Assembly: GCA_025529335.1 (NCBI GenBank)
Contig: JAMYHX010000042.1
Span: 62,001-126,000, forward strand
Direction of reading: 5' to 3'
DNA length: 64,000 nucleotides
Source of the DNA: Rhizopus sp. PT2906
Lineage: Eukaryota; Mucoromycota; Mucoromycetes; Mucorales; Rhizopodaceae
A model generated the notes under the pieces. The model saw only the letters and a program-made list of their open reading frames with translations, was not told where the DNA came from and ran no database searches. Every line of letters begins with the position of its first letter. Within the stretch, counting starts at the first letter, position 1. A program made the translations under genes and the position numbers. Positions 1 through 12,567 of the stretch are shown here, piece by piece.

Positions 1-740
1 CCATTGAGGTTGAATAACCAATATAAGGATGCGTCTAAAGAATGAGCTCAAGTTTATAAATAATGCTGTGTCTAGTTACAGATGCTAAAGTCAAGAGTGA
101 GCCTATAGCCGGATATCGTCTTGCACATTCTATAGCAGTAGGGATCTGCTTCAATTCCTAAAGTGTGTTATTTTAAATCAAACATGAACAATTTCCGCCA
201 TGTTACTTGCGAAAGTTGAAACATAAAATCCTTTAGGAACTCTATATTGTCCATCACAGAGTCCAATCGTCTCTCAGGAGCCGTTTCCAGCACCTGCCTG
301 AAACGAGCCCAATTGAGGACCATGGAAAGAAAGTGAATAAAAATATGTCGTGACTGATAGTGTGTAACTTTTAAAGAAGCCACATATACACATACCGATT
401 GGAGATGTGAAACTCTGCTTTATGCATACACAAGCTCCATTGTGCCTTACTAGTGTTACGATCACGTCAAAAAGACAGGTAGTATTAAGTGTAATATTTA
501 TATATAAGTTCAATTATAAACATAAAAAAGGGTGAATTGTCAAGATAAAACAATATATAATAAAATAAACAAAAAGCGTGGTTGAATATAAAGAATAGAA
601 AAGGGGGATGAGGGGATTCTTTTTTTTGGGGTTGCATGGGCTGGAAATTACATATAACTTACAATATAAAGGGAGGAAACAATTATAGGTATGAAGGGAC
701 CATATGTAGAAAGTTATTTTGCAGAAAGTATTTATACAAG
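1..740. other. Left-edge intergenic stretch with a weak minus-strand ORF
   Basis: No recognised gene. A minus-strand open frame at 168-383 (about 70 codons, charged and hydrophobic residues mixed) ends in TAA and has a possible acceptor (TATCAG) just inside its 5' part. It could be the last exon of an unrecognised gene or chance. The stretch from 530 to 740 is AT-rich and would be the 3' flank of the NDT80-like gene. I cannot assign a function. Confidence 0.3.
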
Positions 741-2651
741 CTATGACGCATGCTGCTGGTGAGTAAACTTTCTAGGTGGGCCATAGGGTGTTGAAGGGGC
801 TGAAGTATTAGAGTACGACTGTGATGATGGAGGTTGAGAAAAGTATGAATTATGCTGTTCATATGGAGAGTGAATGTGACCTGCTGAGTTTATGCGTCCA
901 CGGGCCCAGTCAGCATGATCGATGGGCATCATGCCTTGAGGTGGTTGTTGCTGTTGTTGTTGTTGTTGTTGTTGCTGAGGCAGTTTACTGTCATCTGGCA
1001 ATCCAGTGGGTGGAGCTCCATTATTAAATTCGCCTTGATAGAGATCAGGGGAGGATGTTTCAGATGAAGAAGGGTCTGAGGTCATACTTGGGACCATATA
1101 GGGTCCCTGTTGTGGTCCAGGTCCACTAGTGGGTGTAGGTGGTGTAGAATTCATCATCATGCCAGATGGAAGAGAGCCGTTCATAGGATTGAAAGGAGGA
1201 TAGCCGGGGTATGCCGAGTAGGGATAAGGTGAGCCATATTCAGAGCCCATGACGGCAGGAGGGGTCATAGGGGGTCTAGGAAAAGGTGCACTAAATCTGT
1301 CGTCTTGAGGTGGAGGAGGTGCCATGACCATGCTATTTTCATATCGCTCATGGTTGTCAGAGTAATGGCCAGGGCTACGGCCGCGAACGACCAATGGAGC
1401 AGATTGGCAAGAGGCCACCTTCACACGTTGGTTGCCGTCAATCTCTGCATAAAGGTCAACGAGACAGACATAGTATTGTTGAGCAGCACGTCGCTTGCCA
1501 TTGTTAGCAGTTGCTGTCTTGAATTGAATACGTTCGAATGTAACAATGCTTTGATTAGCTCCAACTGAACTCATGTTCAAATTACCGCCAGGCATGATAG
1601 GTTTGGGGGATGGCGTGGTTTGCGGACCTTTATCACGTTTAGGTGTGTGCTGGACAAGTTCGATCTTCTTATCGCTATTGGACACACGAGCAGAGATACA
1701 CATTGAAAAGTGAAGGACAGGATGGAATTGACCATCATGTTGTACGTAACATTGTGTATCTTGGTCAGCATAGTAGTGATTCAATCCATGAATGGAAAAC
1801 GCGCCACTGACTTGGAAATAATTTCTGCGATAGCAAGTCCAGTCATTATCAGCTAAAAAGAAACCCCGATCCATCTTTGCTTGAATTCGAACGGTTAGTC
1901 TGGACGGGGAAAAAAAAATAAAGTTAGAACAGTTGCGAAGCTTTTCTTTTTTTTTATAGTGTTCTTACAATGTGGTTCTGTCTGCAGCATACAAGTTATC
2001 AAAAGGCTTTGTGGAGCTAAAGAAGGGGCCAAGCTCAGCAGAAAAGAGTTCGCTTCTTCCTCTTTTACGCGCAAGTACAGGATGAGCATATGGGGCAGGA
2101 TGGAAAGAGGAAGGGCCGTAGGCGGGGTGTGGTTTCTTTGCTGTGGGAGAATGAGGGCCAGGACGAGGCGTGCTGGGTTGAGAAATGGCCATCATGCTAA
2201 ATGACAACACTAAATGTTAGGGGGATATAAAATACAAGCCAAATAAAATGTTACCTAGGTAATCGTGGATCAGATTCAGGCTTTGCATGAGGTAAAAAGC
2301 TTGTTGGAGGAGGAGGGGGAGGAGGTTGATGATGTCTATAATAAACTTTTTTAGTATCCCGCTCATCAAGAACTAATTTTATGTAAAAAAAAAAAGGGAA
2401 AAAAAATGCAGATTGATGTTGCTCAAGCAAAAAGTAAAAAAAAAAATGACAGAATTAACAAATTTAGTTTTTACTTACACAGGGGGATGCATAGAACCTT
2501 GAGAGTAAGTTTGAGAATAGTGATGGTCCATTGAAGGCATTGGTGAATATTGAGAAGGTTGATGGTGAGTTACAGGACTTTCAGCCATTATTGGATGATG
2601 TAAATTAGCTTGGGACATTTGCCAATCTTTTGAGTCGTGCGCAGAATTCAT
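741..2651 (-). CDS. NDT80/PhoG-family transcription factor
   Basis: Predicted sequence-specific transcription factor. Exons on the minus strand: 2651-2481, 2421-2255, 2196-1969, 1899-741 (574 residues). The last three exons join cleanly through GTAAC/TTTAG and GTAAGA/CCAG sites. The first junction is less certain: the canonical GTAAGT donor at 2478 gives the wrong phase, so I used the overlapping GTGTAA donor with a CTTGAG acceptor. The conserved core, from about residue 190 to 320, includes the hallmark ADNDWTCYRRNYFQVS followed by a beta-rich region rich in R and K, as in the Ig-like NDT80/PhoG DNA-binding fold (Vib-1/XprG/Ndt80 relatives). The N-terminus has a run of prolines; the C-terminus is rich in P, S and Y with a run of 12 glutamines. 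In other fungi the family controls meiosis, nutrient stress or heterokaryon incompatibility; which applies here is not known. Confidence 0.85.
943..978 (+). repeat. Polyglutamine-coding trinucleotide tract
   Basis: A TTG/CTG-type trinucleotide run that encodes about 12 consecutive glutamines on the minus strand near the C-terminus of the NDT80-like factor. Mixed CAA and CAG codons are used, so it is not a pure microsatellite. Such tracts are common in fungal transcription-factor activation regions and often vary in length between strains. Confidence 0.8.
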
Positions 2652-5396
2652 TTAATATATAAAAAAGGGGAATAAGGGAAACTGATGACTTCTTTTGCTC
2701 TAAAAGATATCAAATCAAAAGAGAGAAAAGAAAGAGAGGGAAAAGAAAGAAAATAAAAAAGGGCGTAAACCTTATAAAAGATCTAGGATCTCTTTTTAAA
2801 AAAATAACGGTCGGAACATGAAATAAACGACAATAAAGTTGAGGGACAGAATAGATATGAGCGATTTACTGGTCTGTTGGTCTGCCTGCCTGCCTCGTTC
2901 GTAATCACTCGCTCTCACACAATATAGTTTATTACGAAAAAAAATCATCATATTCAAACTTCGCCAATTTCGTTATTTTTTTTCTTGCATTAAAATTTAA
3001 AATCAGAATATGAAGAATAAAGTGGGGATCGACAATAGTGAAACAGTCCATTTTTTTTACTATTTCAACTTGACGGACGTGCGCTCTATAAAGATGTATC
3101 TAGTGCATGAACACCAAATAGGGTCTGGTCGTACTGGTCATACTTAGATAATATAACCCCCTTTGCCCCCCCCTTTATAAGCTCCTTTATAGTTGCCACG
3201 TTGCTTCCATTCAACTTTATCATTGTCATAATCGGTTGTTATGCTACCTGTAATGTTTTTTTTTTTTTTTCTCACAAGATTGAATAAAACAGAGGTATAA
3301 TGTTATAATTACCATTTTTGGTTCTCCGAATATTTTTCCAAAGGTCACACTAACGAATAAGGACTATCTTTTACCATTGATTGGTTAAGGATAATTCAGT
3401 TACTATATTGCTATAAGTTCTAAGTGGTCATGTATCAATGATATCTTTATTAAATATGTTATTTTTAACTTTTTAACTTTTTTATTTATTCTTTAAAATG
3501 GAATAGTTTAAAGCCTAATCTTAAAAAAGAAATCACAACAAAAAAATTTTTTTTACCTTGTCTATTTTGTAAACTTGATGTCCAAATGAGGGAACAAGTT
3601 ATTTAAAAAGTTAATTTGCGCGGTGATTTTGGTTACTACTCCGAGTACAAATTCTCCTGAACGACGACGGGGGAGAGGAAATTTAAATGCAGTAATAACG
3701 CGCGTGCATAATAATAGAATCAACTTTACATGTGATAAATAATTTACCCACTTTCGATGTGAAAATATAGCTTTGATTTGCAATTAATTCTCCTTTAGCG
3801 CCAACATCATAAGACTTGTTTTTTGTCTTTCTATATTTTGTATAAATTAACATATAAAGATGATCCTAGCAACAATGATTGCTTTTTAAGGCAAAATAAA
3901 GTACCATTAACAAACAAATCCCACATTCGTATTACCTAGTTACACCGTCAAAGGTTCCATTTATCCATTATTCATGGTTAAACAAGCACGCCGAGACCAC
4001 CTCTTTAGCCCAATAATCTTGGTCTTTTACGTGAAGGCCTCTTTTGTGTACTACTTTGGACATTTTAGATGCGCAAGAAATGCACTCACTTTCCATACGT
4101 CGATCAATTCCTATTTACATATTTTCTGGATGCATTTTATGTGCATACCTCTGCTTTATCGACTGATTTCTTATTTTACAAAAAAAAATAAGGTTGCCAG
4201 GGTAAATCACATTCATCCCTCATCGAATATTGTTGCGATTTCTTTTTCATTTCATTTCAATTCATTCATCATAAATATCATACTTGCGTTACCATTTTTC
4301 TTTTTAGTCTTGTATCTTTGTCTTGTCACAAGCATTTATGTTATCATATGCGTCCACTTTTTAATGTAATCACCGCCGCAGGTGGCTGCACACTCTTTTT
4401 CTTAATCAGATAGCGCCTAGGTTCTACAAAACATCGTATTGTGTAATATATGTTTCCAGTTACCTAATATTCAACCTAACCCTTTCGTAGAACACGCTAA
4501 GCTGTACTAAGGACACTAATCCCTTGAAAAAAACGTGGGGGAGCAGCAATATGTTATTTTTTTGACATAAGTTTGTACTCTCATAATGTTTACACTAAAG
4601 ACTAACCCTAGATCAGCCACTATATGCTATGCTAAGCTGGTTGTACACAAAGTGGTCAAATAAACTCCACACTAATCTGAAGGAATCTGTAAGTCATGAT
4701 ACCCCAAACATGCTACATCATGGTAAACCCATCCCGTCATTCCCACTGCAAGGGAAAAATTTGAAACAAAAAAAGGGACACGCTCAGAGAGAGAGAGAGA
4801 GAGAGAAAGTCAGATGCAAGCCATCAATGCAGTTTATTATTTGATGCAGTGCCAAAAATAGCAAAAACAAGCTTACGTTAAGCCACTGTTTTTTGTTTTG
4901 TTATCATATGACGACTAAAGCGTGCAAAATAAAGCAACGGCAGTAATGTATCGTCATCAAAGAATTGTATACATCTATTCCAGGTATTTTCCTGATGGTT
5001 GGTATCTATCCTTTATCTACTTTTGATTTCCCAAACAAAAGATCCCGAAAAAAAGTTAGATCTGTGGATAGCAATTTTCGCTCTATCTGTTTGTCCTGCT
5101 TGGTTACAAAGAAATTACTTTTTTCTCTCTCTCTTTTCACCTTTAATCTTATTTCTGTATATGCAAGTCAAGTTTGATAAACGGTTCTCATCAATTATTA
5201 GATGATAATGTATGTCATCGATCGCTTCTATCTACCTTTTAAAGAACCAAGATTATTTTTTTCTTCTTTTGATAGATCTTGCTGACTCAGACAGTTGGTG
5301 TTCTATCTTTACAGATCAGTGTTGGTACCACAATCAATGATAATCATTGTTAATTGTAGCCCAAGACTACTTGATAAGCTATATTTCCAACCCAAA
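2652..5396. other. AT-rich intergenic region
   Basis: No convincing gene. The part next to 2651 is the promoter and 5' UTR of the NDT80-like gene and is rich in GA/CT runs. Open frames between 3562 and 5205, including one of 131 codons at 3974-4369, are rich in F, I, Y and L as expected from AT-rich noncoding DNA and show no domain, intron signals or codon bias. A (GA)n run sits at about 4786-4806. Confidence 0.6.
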
Positions 5397-5398
5397 TA

Positions 5399-6080
5399 CT
5401 GTATTTTTATTAATTATTGACATTAATTTTATAAAATGTTGTCATAAAATAAAAAATTATTTGCGTAAAAAGACGACAAAGAAAAATATGTTTGAATAAA
5501 ACGACATCATGTCAAAAGAGTTGATTTCAACTCCAAGACAGAGCCCATTTGTTAATATTCTTGGCGACGACGAATTTACATTTCATACAACATGAATTTT
5601 GTCCTCACCATTGGGTGTATTCATTTTCGATCACAGGCGAATATACTTTCCGGAAAGAGTGTATAACAAATAAAAATGATCAAGAATATCACTAGTAGGA
5701 ATTTTAAGTAATCCATTGTCAATCATCAAGGATAAATGTGTTATCGAATCTAAATTAATTATTTATTAAATGTTACTCTTGAATATATATGAAATTCTTA
5801 AATCATGGAAGCTATACACTCCTTCCGGAAAGTAAATTCGCCTGTGATCGAAAATAAATGCACCCAATGGTGAGAACAAAATTCATGTTGTATGAAATGT
5901 AAATTCGTCGTCGCCAAGAATATTAACAAATGGGCTCTGTCTTGGAGTTGAAATCAACTCTTTTGACATGATGTCGTTTTATTCAAACATATTTTTCTTT
6001 GTCGTCTTTTTACGCAAATAATTTTTTTATTTTATGACAACATTTTATAAAATTAATGTCAATAATTAATAAAAATACAG
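5399..6080. mobile_element. MITE-like foldback element with about 267 bp inverted arms
   Basis: The left arm (5399-5665) and right arm (5813-6080) are inverted copies, with under ten differences seen by eye, around a 147 nt centre. The ends read CTGTATTTTT...AAAAATACAG and are flanked by TA on each side (5397-5398 and 6081-6082). A TA duplication is typical of Tc1/mariner-family elements. No transposase frame is present, so this is a non-autonomous element. The arms could form a very long hairpin if transcribed. A shorter diverged relative lies near 51.6 kb, which supports a repeat family. Confidence 0.85.
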
Positions 6081-6082
6081 TA

Positions 6083-6642
6083 GACGCTTTAACACGTTTT
6101 ATCCACGTATCACTTGGCATTTTTTAAATATATAAGCTTTTACTGGATTCTTGGGTATAAACCTCATATGTGCAAATATCAGTCCCAGGATTAGTTCACA
6201 ATGCTTATTTGATCAAACATAAACCTTATCACGAACAAAAATTCGAATTGAAGGTTTATATTATTATATAATACTGAAAAGCAAATATATGCTCACATTT
6301 ATTTATTTTTTTTTGCAGAAGAAAAAGTATAAACAACCTATGGTGCCAGAATCTAGAAAGCAATCTCATTAACCTAATTAATAGTAAAGTGAACCATATC
6401 ATGCTCATTAAGTAGTGTAAGTCCATGTAGAATTAACAACAGTCATACTGTATTTGTTGTCAACTTATAGGATATCCATTATGAACTGCTGTAAAGCACT
6501 CTACCTTCTGTCACTCGCTTGTCTCATAAATTTTTAAATGATCTCTATGATTTCATTGTATCAACACCCTTCTAAACATAACGCGATATGGGCTACGTTT
6601 CATTAATATAAAAAGTACTACATAACATGTTGCTTTATTAGA
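6083..6642. other. Intergenic stretch downstream of the kinesin gene
   Basis: AT-rich DNA between the right end of the foldback element and the stop codon of the kinesin-3 gene. I see no open frame, RNA gene or repeat in it. It should hold the kinesin 3' UTR and polyadenylation signals. Confidence 0.6.
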
Positions 6643-9600
6643 TCATGTTGTTATTGTATCCAAGGGGAACTTTTGATCAATCATTTGAATCCACTGAATC
6701 ATTTCCTGTCTTGCTCCTGCTTGTAAGGTATAAGCATTATTATTGGTATAAACGGCAAAAACATTAGTTCTCTATAAACAAGTGTTAGTCATGACTTTTA
6801 GTTAGGAGGTACTCTTACTTGTATCATTTTTTCGAGTGCTTCATTATAATCAATTCTAACAGAGGCTACATTAATGACGCCCTGTTCATCTGATTCGGTA
6901 TCATTCGCATAAATGTAAATATACGGTCTACGAATGACAAACCATCTCTTTATCCAAAGATCCTTTGCCGCATCTTGCTGGTATAACAAGTATCCCTTCT
7001 TGGACACATTGGCTCTAGTTTCATAAATTAAGCATCTCATATTAAATCTCTTAAATCACTTACGGTTGATTCACAAATTCGACTTCGGCCAAAAGCTTAG
7101 AGGTACTTTGTAGCTCTTCTCTTTGAACTGTTATCGGCACATCTGTTTGCACAGGTGGATCTTGACTGATTACAATTTCTTTATCTGTACCAAGCCTCAA
7201 CTGCCACAGGTCTACTATTTTCTTCAATAAGGCTAACTGTCGTTCTTGTTCATCCGTAGCTGTTTCTTTAACTTGTTCTGTTTGCTGCACTTGTTGCTTC
7301 TTTAGACTCAAAATTTGGCGAGTAAAGGCCACTTGATTTTTACGATTTATCCTCTCTTGCATCGAATTAAAATCCTGTACTAAAGACACGCCGCGTGGTT
7401 TCCATGATCCCAAGAGCTCCTCACCATGAACATACTTTGTAGCAGTATTCAAACGCCAGAGCTGGCTTGTTCTTCGTGTCATGGGTGGCTTGAGATGCAC
7501 AGAAAACACGCCACTGTATTTCGTCAGTGTTCTTGCAGCAGCAGGGTACCACAGTCTCTTGAGACTCGACAATTTACTAGTACGCAAGGAACGGTCTCTG
7601 CTTTGAATTTGAATTGCAATGTCCATATTGAACCGGATTGGTTTCTGACATCGTTCGACTTCCACTTCCCACATGAGATTAAGAATGACGCGACTGTTTA
7701 GATCCGTCAGCCTGTTTAAAAAGATACAATCATGCTGTGAGCTATCCCAAGCGGCCTGGGCTGTCAGTTGACTTGTTCCATCCGAACGATAGACGACTTG
7801 TTGACGACTTAAGAGTTTGATGGGTATATTTTCTTGTGCAGGTGTTTCAAGTATACGGCCTTTACCGTCCAGTAGACGAACATGGCCAATAGATGCACTC
7901 TTTATACGTGTCCATTCAAATTGATGACCTGAGGTATGCATGAGTGTAAAGCAGATGCGTCGTTGTAAACCTTGTCGTAAGGTAAAATAGCCCTTGTCCA
8001 ACGCGTTCTTGCATGTGATTTGCATTGGACTGTACTCGCCTGAAGGAGAAAGTTCCTGTATTTCAATCCATGCTACGACATCGTGTCTTTCTGCTGTCAG
8101 TAACTCTTCTTCAGAGATGCGCTCAAGTGAGCCCACTGTTGCCGAATCGGTCATGCTGCTGCCAGATGATGAATGCACTGACTCGGCCGAGTTTCCAGGT
8201 AACCGAGGAGGCTTTTCTCGTTGGTCATCCCATCTTTCCTGTTGTGAAAGAACTCGAGTCTGAGCTTGACCATAGACCTCAAATGTGATGAATCCATTCA
8301 TGAGGACATGAAGCACATTTGGTGTGACAACCAAAGAAATAGTTTGAGCAAAGTCTACTTGAACAGGATTGTTTTCAAAGAAACTGGCAGGTTCTGTTAC
8401 GAATATTTTTTCAGCAGGAGAATAAGGTGGGATACCACCAAATGATGAGAGTCTAAATTGGATATGGATATCTGTGAATTCAGATTCACTAATGCCGCTG
8501 AATTCAATAATCTTGATTTCAAATAGCAAGTTTTGGCCAACGGATAGCGTTGTATGGTCGTCTTGTAACATATTACTTTCAGTATCCGAATCTTCGTCAT
8601 CTGAATCGTTATTTTCAGGGAACAACGGTTGAGGGGAAGAAGATAGCAATGGGTGCCTTAAAATGGATTTCTCGGTATTTGTGGGTACGGCAACAGATCT
8701 TGCTAGAGGAGATATCTGTACCTTTAGCTTTCCTCTGTGCTGACCATTGAACTGACAGGTAATGTCAAATGAACCTTCATAAGGCTGTTGATGTATGAGA
8801 TTCACCATGGGTACAAAGGATAAGCCGATCATGGTATATTTCGGACAAGGATTTTCAAAGAAAGGATCTTCCCAATTAAAGTGTTTTCTATACTGAGGTC
8901 GATCCATAAAGTTGTACAGGTTTCGCATTTTATGCAATCTCTGCTTTAATTTTTCAATCGACCAAATATATATCGCTTGATTCTTTTTGTCAATGACTCT
9001 TATTCCAATACATGGCTTTGGTGTTGTTATTAATGCTGAATCTTCATCTGTTTCAAATTGACTAAGATTACATTCCAAGCTGGATGTTAGTGGCTCATTT
9101 TGTTGTATAATGGTAAACTGGTATATGATCTGCTTCTTAAGTTCTCTCGCGATGATATTTGCTTCTTTTAACATAACGGCATTTGTTAATATAACCTCTG
9201 CCATGTCAACAGTTCGTAGTTTTTTCCATTTGTGGAGTGCTTTTGTAATGAGCTGTATTTCTCTCTCAGTGTATTGTTGAATAGGTTGTTGCACCTGCGC
9301 TGACAGTTGTCTAGACATTCTTTGTATTTTGGCTTCGTAGGCTCTCTTTTGGTTATCCAGTTCTCTCTGCATTCTCTCTTTATCCTGCTTTAGTTTTTCT
9401 TCTAACATGTATTCACTTGTTGATGTGATATCCGTGTATACACTTTCTAGGCCATCTTCCATATTGACCAGTGATGAATTTCTATAAGATGAATCCCTTG
9501 TTGTAGTTGACTCATTGTCATCATTATTATCCGTTCTACTTTCACATCTTGTTCTTCTCGAATTTCTAATCTTTGCTATTCCGTCATACAGCTTTTCTAG

Positions 9601-11819
9601 TTCTTCATCATTCAAGTCACTGAGGTTTTGTTCTGCAGAATAATAGTTTAGTACTGCTTCTCTTCTGGCATAGTTCCAGTCAATCACTTCCGATCCAGCC
9701 ATGTTGGGGTTTGTATCTGTGATGGGAGAATCGGATGGTAGACTGCCGCTGAGGCTAAGGTTATTGCTCGGCGCAGTACTGTTCTCCCTTTCCTTTCTGA
9801 CCTCTTCTGGGTTATTGAATCGGAATATGTGATAAAATCCAAGGATGATACGATATCCATTCTTGAGTTGTCGTGGCTTGGTTATTCTTTGACCATTGAC
9901 CATGATAAGAGAATCTACTCCAGGGTTTAATGTGACTACACCATTATTGTTTTCAAATGTGCAATGATCGTCTTGAATGTTTGGCCCACTTAGACGAATA
10001 TCTGCATGCACATCACTATCCATTCTGCCTAGTTTTGTTATACCAGGTTTAATCTGATACATCAAACATTCAGACATGAGAGGGTCTTCGTTTAGGTTGA
10101 CAATGAAGGGTATCGTCTTTGGTGCGTAAACGCCTGTTTCATTCTTTTCTATGGTGATACCGAGTTCTTTTAATGCCTTTTCTCTTTCCAAGTGTATCTG
10201 CTCTGTCTTTTTCAGTCGTTCTTCCCAAGTCTCATTGAGATGAGCCAGTAGTTTTTCTGAACTTTGCAATTGTTCAACAATCTCTTCCTTGGACATTTTC
10301 TTTACATTTCCTTTACTATCTTTTATTTCGATTTCTGATATACTCTTTTTGGGTATAGCTGCTGCTGATGACCGGCTAGCTGCAGCAGTACTATTATTGC
10401 CAGACTTGTATGCACTATTAGCCGCAAGTTGTTCCACTTCCTCTGGTGCGTATGTCCTCAATCTATCTCTCAACACCTCAAGCTCCTCCTTTAGTTCTCG
10501 GATTAGCTTAGCATTTGGATCTTCATTCACAATAGCCTTGTTCTTGATCTTCTTTGCTTGATCTGCGTATCGAAGTGTGCTTAGTGTTTCATCATAATCA
10601 CATTGTGAGATAGCTGCAATCATTGTCGTCTTAGAGTTTCCTCCGAGACAGTCTTTAAGAAGCCAAGTGAGTACCTATAGTAATATGAGTTTGTTTTTCA
10701 ATTTTGTATTTGATAAAGTGAACATTACCGAGTCTCTGTACGGAATGAAAACTTCCTTTTTTTTCCCCTTCTTTCCATCTTGCGTTGCTTGTTCTGCAAG
10801 TCCAGCAATGACTTTACCAAGTGTGGTTAACGATCGATTGATGTTGGCACCTTCTTTTAATCGTGCTCCTGTAGCTCCTGTACTGTTTGCTCTTTCACTA
10901 CCAGCTAAATCGACCAGACTGATACGTGCGACCTTTTCAGTCTCTAGTTTTGTAAGTTCGTCCAATCGTTTTTGTGTGAGTATCAAGGTGAATACAGCGT
11001 GAGATCGAGAAGAGGTTTCGTTCATATTGGTGGCTGCCACAGTACGTGCCTTAAAAAAAGTGTGATTATTAAAAATTAACAGTTGTAACTTTACGTACCT
11101 TATTGCCTTCGTCCATCAAGTTTTCGATATCATCAAATGAAGTGACGACGGATTTTGAAAGATCTTCTACATAAGGACCCAAGGAAGGATGTTCACGTAC
11201 TTTGAGATTTCCCTTGTTTTTCGGATTGAGTAGATCGCGTACTTTTTCGTTGTAAATTTCAATGTACGACACTTCCACTCGATGTGTCAAATTAGGATCT
11301 TGATTTTGATGTATTCTTTCAAATAGTGCTGAACATGTTCGTGGTATGATACCTTTATCTTCTCCATAACCCATCATGGAATATGATTTACCAGCACCGG
11401 TTTGACCATCTAACGAAACCATGTCAATATATGCATATATGTATATATTATATGACATTACATGCAAATATACAACAGTTGTATCCATCAAACGCATGGT
11501 TCAACAAGTCAACACCCAAATCATTATATACAGTTTGTTGGTCTGCATAACGTGGGTCATTCTTATCTGCAGACCAATAAGATTTATCAAATGTAAAGGC
11601 TTTTACGTCTTCAGACTCTTTTCCGGTTCTTTGATCAGGTGGTCTTGAAATAATAGTTTGATTGCCTTCCATACGAATCAATCCCACTGCTCCTCTCGCA
11701 ATTTCTGTTTAAAGATGGTTATATATATTTTATTTATTTCATATATAAATCTATGTTTGTGTACCTCTTGAGTTCATCGGTCGGCATCTTACGACGACCT
11801 TGATATTTCCTCCACTCAT
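6643..11819 (-). CDS. Kinesin-3 family motor (Unc104/KIF1-like)
   Basis: Plus-end-directed microtubule motor, expected to carry endosomes and vesicles along hyphae. Exons: 11819-11765, 11704-11462, 11409-11099, 11049-10729, 10674-7064, 7014-6819, 6771-6643 (1621 residues). Domains in order: motor (1 to about 355) with P-loop GQTGAGKS, switch I NETSSRSH and switch II DLAGSE; neck and coiled coil; FHA domain (about 480-590, with LGRMDSD and the conserved H of the phosphopeptide pocket); KIF1B-type and DUF3694-like middle; C-terminal PH domain (about 1510-1615, GYLLYQQ...WFVIRRPYIYIY) for phosphoinositide binding. Both length and domain order match full-length kinesin-3. The start is the ATG just before the first beta strand GGNIKVVVRCRP. 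An intron interrupts the P-loop region between FAY and GQT. Confidence 0.96.
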
Positions 11820-12567
11820 GATGATACTAGCCCAAAATAGATGTTATAAAACTGGATAAATGATGAGAGAGTGATGTATAAAGAGAGAGAGAGAGAGAGA
11901 TAGACTGGAAAGGGTGAATATGAAAACAAAAAAAGAAGGGGAAAAAAGAAGAAAACTGTTTCCAGATTTTATATTTACATTAAATGGCTGACCTCGAAAA
12001 TTACTAAAACATCAAAAACTTCCAAGCAGACTCGGGTCTGTTGGAAATTTAGGGACGGAGTAAACCTTGTTTTAGAAATGGCCCTGAAATCATCCAACTT
12101 TGAATATAGAGTTTTTTTTTTGATCTATAAATATGTATATATCAATGTATTCTATGTCTGTTTATTTTTTTTCCTTTTTCATACATCAATTTCAGTAGTA
12201 CATATAATCATCATTTTTGATTTGCGGGAAACTTGTTTAAGGGACTGCACTCTAAAGCAATTCTTGCATGATAATATATCCATTTCAATTATAAAATAAC
12301 GAATGTCATCATTTAATATCTTTCTTTTGATACTTTTGACATAGACAAGGTTCACTTGTAGTGTCTCTTGAAAATTTATAAGCAACTATGAACTTGATAT
12401 CACTCACAACTTGTTTACTTTTGTAAATTTAAAGGGTTTTTTATCTTTATTTGATCATAACTAGAAGACTAATGAATAAAAAATAACGTCTTATTCATTT
12501 TATACTTACCGAGACGTTAAGGAATGCACTGCCTTTATAGACAGCGCATTGAATCCCAGGAGCGCCG
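11820..12567. other. Intergenic region upstream of the kinesin gene
   Basis: Promoter side of the kinesin gene, with a (GA)n run at about 11883-11900. Open frames here are AT-rich and carry no domain. A minus-strand frame beginning at 12608 with a GTAAGT donor looks like a first exon, but it overlaps the C-terminal coding frame of the Fanzor relic and I read it as a shadow. Confidence 0.55.

Noticed and set aside
3974..4369. 131-codon ORF in the left intergenic region
   Set aside because: Composition is that of AT-rich noncoding DNA (mostly F, I, L, Y, S), with no domain or flanking signals.
4780..4810. GA-rich run as part of a gene or CRISPR-like array
   Set aside because: It is a simple dinucleotide repeat; no repeat-spacer structure exists anywhere in the window.
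7036..7063. A 28 nt intron in the kinesin gene
   Set aside because: Too short. A later in-phase acceptor (ACTAG) gives a 49 nt intron and keeps the PH domain in frame.
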